Assembly: GCF_905404315.1 (NCBI RefSeq)
Contig: NC_066294.1
Location: 9,759,501-9,823,500 of the forward strand
Direction of reading: 5' to 3'
DNA: 64,000 nucleotides
DNA from: Leptidea sinapis
Taxonomy: Eukaryota > Arthropoda > Insecta > Lepidoptera > Pieridae
This document shows positions 39,898 to 49,900 of this stretch, one piece after another (the first letter of the stretch is position 1; each line of letters begins with the position of its first letter). The position numbers and the translations under genes were made by a program. The notes below the pieces were generated by a model, which saw only the letters and a program-made list of their open reading frames with translations, did not search any database and was not told the origin of the DNA.

Positions 39898-40185
39898 GGC
39901 CCGGTATCTACCAAAGCGGAGAGGAGAGGAGAGGAGATGTATTTTTATATACAATCAGATTTCGTTATTTCCACATCTCTTCGCTTAGCTTCGGTGGCAA
40001 TGGATCAAGCGGAGAGGAAATGTCTCATTTTTCTATGGTATTTTGTGCCGCGTCCAGCGATTAAGAGGTGCGGCAAAGCGGGGAGAGTAGGCAGACGTGA
40101 AAACGTCTTCCTTTCGTAGACATCATGAGACTGATTTCGAGGTCGCACACCTCACATCTCCTCTCCGCTTTGGTGATACCAGGCC
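39898..40185. mobile_element. PIF/Harbinger-like MITE with TAA target duplication
   Basis: Ends GGCCCGGTATCTACCAAAGC and GCTTTGGTGATACCAGGCC, continuing into GGAGAGGAGAGGAG and CTCCTCTCC. TAA flanks both sides (39895-39897, 40186-40188). 288 bases, no coding frame. Confidence 0.75.
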
Positions 40186-40189
40186 TAAT

Positions 40190-41454
40190 GCAGATACAGC
40201 AAGATAGAAAAAAGCGAATCTTTTGTTTCTATAAAACATGTTGATTGACAGATGCTAAACAGTCGGCCACGCTTGGCTCAAGCTTCTTAGTATTTTGAAT
40301 CTAACGCACATAGTTACAAATCAAAATTGGTCTCGCATTGTTGGGCTGACATGTCGTCAATACTCTAGCATATTTTAAGTCTGTGGATAGGCGCTTAAGT
40401 AGACTCGCATTCTAGGATACGTCTCAAGATGAAATATACAAATTAAATATTTACTAATTCAAGTCTGTTTGAGCGTGTTGTCTCTTTAAATCTTATCGAG
40501 TGTGAGTGAGGCAAATGGAATTTCTACTTGAGATATTCTCTAAGAAACGAACCTGTGGGGCCATACACCAATTGGTCTGGCGTCATTCTCGGTACGGTCC
40601 GGCCGGTAATAATTATAATACAATGCGACATACCATCGAATATGGTTTGTAATGCCTTTATTTAACACAATGTCGGCAAGAAGTACAGCCCGATGCCTCC
40701 ATCAAAAGACCCGTAATTAGTGCGAGTGAGAGAGTGATATCGGCAAGACTAGTTCTTTTTTAGTGATACACTTTTTTTGAATAAATATCTTGTTAGATTC
40801 TAAGCGTATGCACTGCACTCAACGCCCAAAGCCAGCAAATTGCAAGGACATCAATAGCTGAAGTAGCAAGCCCAGGAGAGATGTTGGAGAAAGAGCTCGT
40901 CCATCGAGAACTCTTCTCTTAGCCCACGCCCCACTCTCATAGACAACAAAGTTATAAACAGAATATCAATAAATATTAGTGTACATAGAAAAAAAATGCC
41001 CTTTAAAAAGTATAAAATATTTTTGAATAGAGTAGGTATTAAATATAGCAAACCAGTGGACTGTATATCGCTATTGGACGAACTCTCCATATTTAAACAT
41101 TTTCTTCTTTTTAAAGCGTATTTTCAAAGTATAATTTATTTTATTTATTTTTTAGTATAAAAATATCATTAGAGGCACATATAATTTTTAAATAATCTGA
41201 GTCTTAAGGACAAGAGTAAAGTAATGAATGCAAGGCTAAAATACGAGAAGTTGAGTCTTGAAGTTGGTGCATAAAATAGACAATGAATCTGTTATATTCA
41301 TATATTTTATTATGTAGATGATCTTAGTTAGGTTTCAAGGCTTCTTTTCCTTTTTCCTTCTATTAATGTAATGAATAAATTGTATTGTCATTGGTCCGTG
41401 ATAAGTGTTCAAATATTTAGGAAAAACAAAGATCTTGTAGTTCGTGTAAATCAC
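40190..41454. other. Intergenic stretch
   Basis: A short repeat (40555-40650, ACCAATTGGTCTGGCGTC and ATACCATCGAATATGGTTT) is shared with 57590-57690. Nothing else recognised. Confidence 0.45.
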
Positions 41455-41848
41455 GTACAGAGAGCGCGCGAGTTGAATGTAATCGGGGCCTCTTCCCCCG
41501 CTGTTCGCACCCCTCGCCTCGCGCGCCTGCAGTGTAGTGATGTGCCGTATTCGTCGCTTACCGTGTTATCGCGTTAATACTAAAATTGCGTTCCCGTGTT
41601 ATACTTTTGGCTTTAATAATAACTGATACGAGTCTATCAGCTTCCCTATACCAAAAAAAAACGAGTTTTTATAAATCGCCAAGCACGAGAAATGGCGAAA
41701 AATGTTTCCGACAAAAAAGAACTGGTAAACTTGAAGCGTCGTTTAAATTTATCGATACACTCATGATTATGGTCATCAATCATAATTAGGTCACAGCACT
41801 ATCGCATTTCTGCACTCTGCATTAAACTCGCGCCATACCTGTACTCAT
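41455..41848 (+). repeat. GC-rich direct duplication, right copy
   Basis: CTTCCCCCGCTGTTCGCACC, CGCGCGCCTGCAGTGTAGTG, GTGTTATCGCGTTAATACTA and the later shared blocks. The copy is shorter than the left one by indels in the middle. Confidence 0.6.
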
Positions 41849-42019
41849 TAAGAACAGAAGCCATTTTCTTATTATTATTCTAGTTACTAGGACTACTTAA
41901 CTATTTCATTGATTTACTACCCTAGAATACCTAAGGAGCAAATACGATGGGATTCTGATTTAAATGAATAGAAATCCGTGAATATATCAGAACTGTAACG
42001 GCATTACTAGTAAACTTTG

Positions 42020-42225
42020 TATAAAGTTATACCTGAGAATAAACCAAGAATATGTAAAATGTTGAATATGTCGCCGACAGTACTGTCAAGACAATGATAA
42101 TTTTGAAGTTTTCTGAATGTCGACTTACCAAATAAACGCGGGAAACGGTTTACGTTCGAATAAATCAATGATAAGCAAAATGTCTATTGGGAAACGTTTT
42201 GCATATTCTTAGGTATAACTATATA
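42020..42225 (-). mobile_element. Short TIR element, GTTATACCT family
   Basis: Left TATAAAGTTATACCT and right AGGTATAACTATATA are inverted, followed inward by AAGAATATG on both sides. The second copy is at 30228-30425 in the other orientation. Confidence 0.65.
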
Positions 42226-42330
42226 CCAAGTTCATTTGCACTCGTAAAGCTGTATTACTTTTTAACACCCCCTTATCAACTAAATCTAAATAGGTTAATC
42301 TGTTTTTGCCGTATGCGTTAATGGTGTTAC

Positions 42331-42369
42331 AACGAATGTTGCAAACAGCATCTGTTTGCAACATTCGTT
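42331..42369. repeat. Perfect 18-bp hairpin with 3-base loop
   Basis: AACGAATGTTGCAAACAG pairs with CTGTTTGCAACATTCGTT; loop CAT. No surrounding element was recognised; the outer flanks do not pair. Confidence 0.85.
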
Positions 42370-42952
42370 CTGCGTTCAGATGCTGCGGTGTTTTTGTAAA
42401 GTTGATGCACATTATAACATTTTTATGCATGACCGAAAGCGATGTGAACCTAATTGTCTCAAAAAAACTAATAACGAATTCTATTAATATTTTTTTTTGT
42501 AATATTAAATATTTACAAGGACGATCAAACTTATGAGCAGCGCCTTAATATACATTCCACTTCTATTTAACATTGCCTTCCAAATGTCTATATTTTATTC
42601 TATAATGCGTTTACTAATAACGTAGTGAGATGTTACTAATTTTGAGAAACGAATAAAATTAATAATATTGGACCAATATATGTACTTTACTTTCTAGACC
42701 TTGTATAATTTAAAATACTTTTTATATACCTGTATTGAATAACCAATAAATTAAAAATATAAGAAACAGTTAGTTATTATAGTAATTAAATGTATATATA
42801 ATAAACGTATTCTGCTCTCTTTTAGCTTATTTCAACAGACAATCAAATCAAAGGTAAATAAACAAATTAATAATTATATTTATTATATGTATTAAGAGTC
42901 TTTTTTGTTACTCCTGTCCTTGGGGATAAACGAACATATTATTATTACTTTA

Positions 42953-43391
42953 AGTAGGGATGCAACGATACATAAGTTTTGTCGATAATGTTACCGATCG
43001 ATTATGGTAGTAATTAATCGGCGATACCGATTCCTTAACGACGATAAAATAAATTATGATTTTTTTGTCTCGGGCGTCTCATTGCATAAAACTCATCTAT
43101 ATTTTAAAAGAGACTCGTCCGTAATAAGTGTGACTAATATAATAAAAATAATAATAAATATATCATCAGTGAAAATATTTGGTGAGTACTTATAAAATGT
43201 TATGAGATAATCAAAATGGTTATGTAAAAAATAAATAATCAGCATTAAAATAAGCCGATACATAAAGTCAGTCATAAATTTTACTTTTGAGTTTTGGTTG
43301 AAAAAAAAACATGTTTTAATCGATAATCTGTTACACAAATAATATTATATTATTATAAGTATTATGTTGTCGATATCGTTACGTCCTTACT
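42953..43391. mobile_element. Possible hAT-like MITE
   Basis: Left AGTAGGGATGCAACGATAC and right GATATCGTTACGTCCTTAC are imperfect inverted repeats. ACTTTAAG and CTTTGGTT stand outside; they agree only partly, so an 8-base duplication is not proven. Confidence 0.4.
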
Positions 43392-44559
43392 TTGGTTATA
43401 ATATAAAGTCTACAGTGTATCAGATTCTGAATTGTAATGTGTAAATAAATATGTGCAACATTTTGTTTGTTATTATTTTTTGTATAATACAGCATTCAAT
43501 TTGTTTCTAATTGGCTAGAGACGGGATACATTGGTAAGCTTTGGGGTATATGATTACAAAGACGTAGCTGCCTTTCAACTCCAGAGGAATTGCAAGAGCA
43601 TTGCAGTTTTAAAAAATATACATTTATCATGTGTTCAAGGGGACCAGCGATGGCTGGTCCATGAGTCCTGCTTGTTAATGAGCGCTGCTTTGCGTGGATG
43701 GTTAATCCTATGGCAATGCCTTCAATGAACCCTTGTTCATTTTCACTTTTGGTGTAAAAAAAAACCATTTTTTTAAGAGGTAACATTAGCTAAAGCTAAA
43801 GCCTTATCAGGTTTGCCGTCAATTGCAGAAAGCATCCGTAAAGTTAATGTTTCATTAAATATAATACAGTGACTTTCTTTTTCGTTTTGACAGTTAAAGA
43901 TAGCATGTAATATACAGAAAACCCTAAATGCTTTCTGCAACTGGCGGTTAAGGTTTAAAATCAATAATTCTGTCCCGCTATCGCGGGCGATTTTCCAAAT
44001 CACTACTACAAGGAAAACTGTCGTGAACCTAATACCGGCTGGAATCGAATCGCGCCTTAAATAGGTACTAATAGATTCCGACGCGGTCACCGGTGGGGTG
44101 CGACCCATTGCGCTTCTTCGCCGGGAGTAATGTTGACCGAAAAGCGCGGGCGGGCTGCGGGAAATAAAACTGCCTACCTAGGTACAGATTACAGTGTGAG
44201 AGGCGGTAACGCAGTGAAACCAAAGTACTTCTTCATTATGATCCGATTCCCCAAGGAAGATTGACCGGATTCTTCCTTTCCTAAATATCCCGTTCTCATA
44301 AAGAACTCTTGAGATGTTTAATGATTAATTTACTTTTGTTACGTCGAAAAGTTCGAGGACCTATTTGTTTGCATCACTTTGTAGAGATTGTATATTTTGA
44401 AAAAATGCAAACTCTGTAAATAATGAGAGTGGTAATCAGTTTTTTCTTATTAAAGCTCCAGTTTTCCGGAGTGGTGGCAATAGTGAAATTTCTTGATATT
44501 CGAATTTCAACCAGTTTGGTTGTGCTTTAAAATAACTATGAGCCAACTGTGAGAACCAG
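43392..44559. other. Intergenic stretch, unclassified
   Basis: The minus frame 43773-44108 and a GC-rich patch at 44040-44170 are unexplained. CTCCAGAGGAATTGCAAGAG at 43579 hints at a decayed LINE-alpha tail. No gene supported. Confidence 0.35.
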
Positions 44560-44915
44560 TTTACCAGTGGGAGAATTCTTGGCACAGGATGCGGGCTAGA
44601 TTATGGGTGCCACAACGGCGCCTTTTTCTGAAGTGAAGAAGTAATGTTTTTTTTAAATCTTTATTTATTTATAGAGGGTTTGATCACAGAGTAAACATGC
44701 AGAGTAAACAACCTCATAATGAAGCAGTAATGTGTAAAAAATATTGTATTTCGGCTAGTAGAATTACTGGGCAAATGAGACAACATTTTATGTCTAAGGA
44801 GATGTGATGATGAAGTTCAATAATTATGAGCGGCACTGCATTGTAATGGGCAAGGCGCATTAATTACCATCAGATGAACATCCTGCACGTCTCGTCCCTT
44901 ATTGGCATAAAAAAA
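44560..44915 (+). mobile_element. SINE-A copy with a nested 74-base insertion
   Basis: CAGTGGGAGAATTCTTGGCA, GCGGGCTAGATTATGGGTGC, then after 44646 an insertion (44647-44720), then GAAGCAGTAATGTGTAAAAA and the 3' half GAGCGGCACTGCATTGTAAT to the A-run. Confidence 0.8.
44647..44720 (-). mobile_element. 74-base poly(A) retro-insertion nested in SINE-A
   Basis: On the minus strand it ends ATAAATAAATAAAGATTT plus an A-run, that is, a poly(A) signal followed by a tail. Imperfect 12-base duplications GAAGAAGTAATG (44635-44646) and GAAGCAGTAATG (44721-44732) flank it. Source (LINE 3' end or mRNA) not recognised. Confidence 0.7.
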
Positions 44916-46166
44916 AACAATCTTACAAATGGGCCTTTTAAGCCTCTTAAGAGCGCTTGCTCATAATAGAATATTCTGAAAGACCGTCTTAAAAATTAAC
45001 TGAAGGTTTAGTATTCCGTTGTCTTTGAATCTGTTTTTATGATAAGAAATTCGTGACTTATGTAATAAGGGGGTTCAGGGAATAAAAAAAAATCTGGTAT
45101 TATATTTACATATTCATCAAGAACTTCACCTTAAATTAATCACTATAATAGGAATGCCTTTTAAATGTAACACTATTGCCCGCGCTTATATTTAGTTCAA
45201 CAACACTAACACCAACATTACATTTAAATCACTTCAAGTAAACGTTAATATAATATATTTATTTAGATAAAAGTATAGAAAATCAACGTGTAAAATAATT
45301 ACATTATGTTTTTGAACCCAAGTTATTTAAATAAAATGTTAAAGCTCGAGATTATAGGTAGAAATGTGATAAAATTTTCATTATATTAAGTTTTTATGTA
45401 AAATAATAGCGCGCACATTAATTAAACTTAATTATTATTAAAATAGACTGTATATCCTATTTTTTGATATTAATATGTCATTACTTCGACTTACGGGATT
45501 GTTGCATTAAACTAAAATAAAGCACCCATTCTTAGTATATACCTACAATTTATCTGCGAAATGCACAAGTAAAACGTGAAATACTTGGTTGTCGCAATAC
45601 ATCCAGAGTGTTGAATATTATAAACATTATATTTATGATATTTTGTCATTATTACAAGCAATGATTTACTGATAATTAATTGGATTACAATAAAAATTTG
45701 ATATTTAAACCAAATCGATACAGTAGTATCGATCATACTGTTATAACTTGTCGATGTAATGTCGTAAGAATTTTATATGTAATTTGTAGATAAAATCGGA
45801 AACTAGATATCATGAGGATTAATTTTATATATAATACAAATATAATACGTCATTAAAATATTACACTTACGTGATACACAAAACAATTACAAAACACTTG
45901 ACACACAAATGACCATTCCGCCCGCAAAGCGATTTTCAATAAATTATTTCTCTAAATTTTTGCTCGGATACCTGATATTTAAAGATAAGCCTATTACAAT
46001 TACTTACCATAGAGTCTTAAAGTATCGTATTTGACAAGCTATATTCACTCATACTACAGATTAAAACACAAAATAAATACGCAAGTCGACTGGGCCACTC
46101 TGGTTGCCTGTACGTTTGACTGTCTAAAGAAAAAAGCCGCTCAAGTTGCGCGCACGTTTCAGTAGC
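44916..46166. other. AT-rich intergenic stretch
   Basis: No gene or known repeat recognised. It lies downstream of the channel gene and could include part of its 3' UTR. Confidence 0.4.
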
Positions 46167-46575
46167 TAATTAAAACAGAGATAGCATTTACTTACTACTT
46201 ATACTTTAAATTCTGATCGCTCCCCGTCTGCGAGGGCTACATATAAATATCTATCCTTATATAGATACAATTAATACTACCTCTTACCTAATTTAAACAG
46301 AGACGGCATTTACATACTTCAAATTCTGACCGTACATCGTCTGCTAGGGCCATAGCCATACATCATTATCTAACATAATATAAATACAATTAATACTGGC
46401 ACTTACATACTTTAAACAGAGATGGCATTTACATACTTTATATTCTGACCGCTCGTCATCTGCCAGGGCCATAGCCACATATCGTTATGTAACATAATAT
46501 AGATACAATTATTACTGGCACTAGATTCTGACCGATCATCGTCTGCTGAGGCCGTAGCCACATTTCTACTAACAC
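46167..46575. repeat. Tandem array, about 120-base unit, 3.4 copies
   Basis: AACAGAGAT.GCATTTAC starts units at about 46171, 46293 and 46412; ATTCTGACCG..C.TCGTCTG and AGGGCCATAGCCA recur in each. The fourth unit (from about 46525) lacks the first 36 bases. Sits 185-590 bases downstream of the channel stop codon, possibly in its 3' UTR. Confidence 0.75.
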
Positions 46576-46758
46576 TCGATGTTGAAGCTTTCAGTGCTTG
46601 TCCCCATTAACATGGTTCGGGTTCAATTTCAAGTTAAATAACGTGACTTTGTCTTGTTGTTTTTGCCTGGTGTTGAATCTCGGATAGTGCTATTGGCCAA
46701 AAGATACCCCATATAGTAGATACAATAATAATGGGGCTATATAGATTGAATATTAAAA

Positions 46759-46922
46759 TCAACGTGACGCAGTGTTGATAGGGTTGTCACTCCAAGCGAA
46801 GTCGTCATCGGCAAACGCGTAGATCAGCCAGTAGAAGAGGTTGAGCAGAGCAAAGGAGGCTGGGAAAAGCACGCGAGCGGCCTTGTCTATGTGAGACACG
46901 CTGTTGATATGGCCCCGATTAC
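46759..46922 (-). CDS. GABA receptor subunit last exon with M4 and stop
   Basis: Codes NRGHINSVSHIDKAARVLFP and the M4 helix, ending NTASR then TGA. The SHIDKAARVLFP motif before M4 is typical of GABA and glycine receptor subunits. Acceptor AACGTTCAG; starts phase 1. A 120-base tandem array lies about 185 bases downstream of the stop. Confidence 0.92.
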
Positions 46923-49900
46923 CTGAACGTTACAAAATAAATTATAGCGATATATAATATTTTGTCTTTTAATCTAATAAAGCAATAGACTTTATATATG
47001 TTTAACTTTCCATATTTGAAAATTTTGGCGCAGTACTTAGAGTCGGTGACTCACCACGCTCCCTCCGTCGCTCTCCAAGTACCAATATGTTTCCTGTTTT
47101 CTAATTCATAAATGTACCTACGTTCATATGACACTTTCTTAGGTCGGCAGCGCTCTTGTAAGTCCTTTAGTGAGAATACTTTAGTTTTACTAGCCAGTTA
47201 TACAGAAGACGGAGGAGTATAACTTGCACACTATGCTTGGCGTTTGTGGACAATAAGAAAGCCTTTGATTCGATCGAGACCTGGGCGGTGCATCACCTCT
47301 CCAGATGTGCCACATTGATTACCGATATATCGAAGCGTTGAAGTGTTTGTATGGAAACGCCACCATGTTAGTCCGTCTCCAGGATCAGATCTCGAAGCCT
47401 GTCAGAATGCAGCGGGGATTCAGACAAGGCGATGTCATACCGCCCAAGCTGTTCACCACTGCGTTGGAAGATGTCTTCACTGCACAAATAAAATTTGAAA
47501 ACCAATATTTTATGAACGATGCGGGACTCGAACCCACGACCTCCGGCGTTCCGTGCCGGTTCTCTAACCAACTGAGCCAACCGTTCGTGTAACGTATCGT
47601 TATGAAATCTTGTTTGCTTTGTTCAACTCTCAGGTTGTCAGGTCTCTTGTCCGTCTTCATGTCTTTACTGCTTCTGGACTGGAACGGACTGGGCATCAGT
47701 ATCAACGGTGAATACATCACTCACCTTCGATTCGCAGACGATATCGTAATCTTGGCAGAGACCATGGAACACTTAAGACATATGCTCAATGGCCTCAATA
47801 CAGCTCCCCAAGGAGTAGGTCTCAAAATGAACATGGACAAGACGCAGACATGTCAAATGTCCATATTGCACCTACTCCCATAACAATTGGTAACTGTACT
47901 CTCGAAATTATTAAGTACGTCTACCTCGGACAAACAATCCAGTTCCAATTTCGCGAAAGAGGTCACTTGTCGAATCCAACTCGGATGGGCAGCGTTAGGG
48001 AAGCTCCGTAAAATCTTCTCGTTCCAAATACCGCAGTGTCTGAAGACGAAGGTTTTCAACCAGTGTGTGTTGCCAGTGATGACTTACGGTACGCAGACGT
48101 GTTTGCTAACTATGGGCCTGATGAGAAAGCTCATGGTTGCTCAGTGAGCAATGGAGAGGGCTATGCTCGGAGTATCCCTGTGAGATCGAATCAGAAACAA
48201 GGAGATCCGTAGGAGAACCAAAGTCACCGACATAGCCCAAATGATTGAGAAACTGAAGTGGCAGTGGGCGGGCACATAGTTTGACGGACAGATAGCCGGT
48301 GGGACAGAAAAGTCCTCGAATGGCGACCGCGTACCCGAAGACGCAGTGTTGATAGGCGCCCCACAGGTTGGACCGACAATCTGGTCAAGGTCGCCGGGAT
48401 ACGTCGAATGGGGGCAGCGTAGGACCGATCGTCGTGGAGATCTTTTTTTTTATGGAATAGGAGGACAAACGAGCGTACGGGTCACCTGGTGTTAAGTGAT
48501 CACCGCCGCCCACAATCTCTTACAACACCAGAGGAATCACAAGAGCGTTGCCGGCCTTTAAGGAAGGTGTACGCGCTTTTTTTGAAGGTACCCATGTCGT
48601 ATCTTTGGGGGGGCCTTTGTAATAAGGCCAGGATCGATTAGTTACTCCACTCTTTTACGAGTTCTAAGCATATATTAGATATCGCTCCCCTGGCCACTGG
48701 AAAGAACGAGCCTTGATGCCCCAAGCGTATGAACATACCAGCTTCCAACTGCCTCTGTCTCCTGTACTGGTCGTAGCCCGCCAAGCAATAGACCAACTGC
48801 TTCCACCGCGGGACCCGGTTCTCTGTCTGCGTGGTCCGCTCCATCGTCAACCTTACCGAAGATTGTTCCCCTTGTTGCACGTCATTGTTGCTGGCACTGG
48901 TGTTGCTCGCTACTGAGAACTATAAACCAAACGTAATTAACGTCACATGATATTTTTACTTATTGAAATTCGTAAGAATTTACAAGTAGGCACCTACCTA
49001 TGTAAATCCATTCGGTACCATTAAGGGCCTATGAATCATCATGGTATACCTATCTTACATTTTCTGAACCGATAATTAAAATAAATAACCCTAGATTTAA
49101 TTTCTTCTACAGTGTTTTTAGGAGTTACATTAGATTATAAATTGAAATGGGGTCATATTGAGAAATTGTCATCTAAATTAAGCTCTGCTTTATAAATTGT
49201 TTGGTAAATAAGGCAACTGTCGGATATAGCAACGGCAGATTTGCATAATTTACGTATTCCCACAGAATTCTGCTCTGGATTACGGCCGATATTGAGCATC
49301 TTCATTTTACAAAAAAAGCAGGTCGCACATTGTATGGTTTTGGAAGTGGAGATTCATTACGGAATCTGTTTAAAGAAATAAATATACTTATGGTTAAATC
49401 AGAATGTTTTTCCCTATACGAATATTATGTGTACTAGGGAAAATATGTAAAAAAATGTGAATTGCATATCTTTCGGAAATAAATGATTTTTGGGAAATTA
49501 TTTTAGGTTTTATAATTAACTCCCTGCAAGCATTATACCTAGGTAACATTGAATATGTTTAGAAAATGAAAAACGGCTTAATGTAGAAAGTTGCCAATAC
49601 TTTTATTGTAATTCGAAGGAATCTCCGTTCCTCTCTACACATTGTCGCATTCGATTGAACCAGTGAGAAAAGCAGTGGGCCCATTCTTCCTTATTGGTTT
49701 CTTCTATGGCATTTTCGTACGCTTTTACCGCATCTTCAGGGCTTGTAAAGCGAATACCTCGAATTTTATCTTTCTTCTTCTTGGGAATAAATAAAAGTCG
49801 CAGGGCGCCAGGTCAGGACTGCATGGCGGATGACTCATTATCTCGACACCTGCCATAGTCAGATATTCAACAGTCCGTTTTGCGGAGTGCGCTGAAGCAT

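Noticed and set aside
43773..44108. 111-codon minus frame
   Set aside because: No recognisable domain, no splice context and no conserved composition; left as unclassified.
46167..46575. CRISPR-like array
   Set aside because: Units are contiguous tandem repeats of about 120 bases without spacers, in an insect genome.
47516..47590. Functional tRNA gene on the minus strand
   Set aside because: Best paired of the SINE-T heads, but it has C instead of T before the anticodon and lies inside a SINE with target duplications.
48865..48870. Donor GTAAGG inside the channel loop exon
   Set aside because: It would end the exon at phase 0, while the final exon needs phase 1; the donor GTATGT at 48738 fits.
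48912..48916. Acceptor CAG directly before TAG in the same exon
   Set aside because: Gives an immediate stop in the required frame; the TATAG acceptor eight bases upstream keeps it open.
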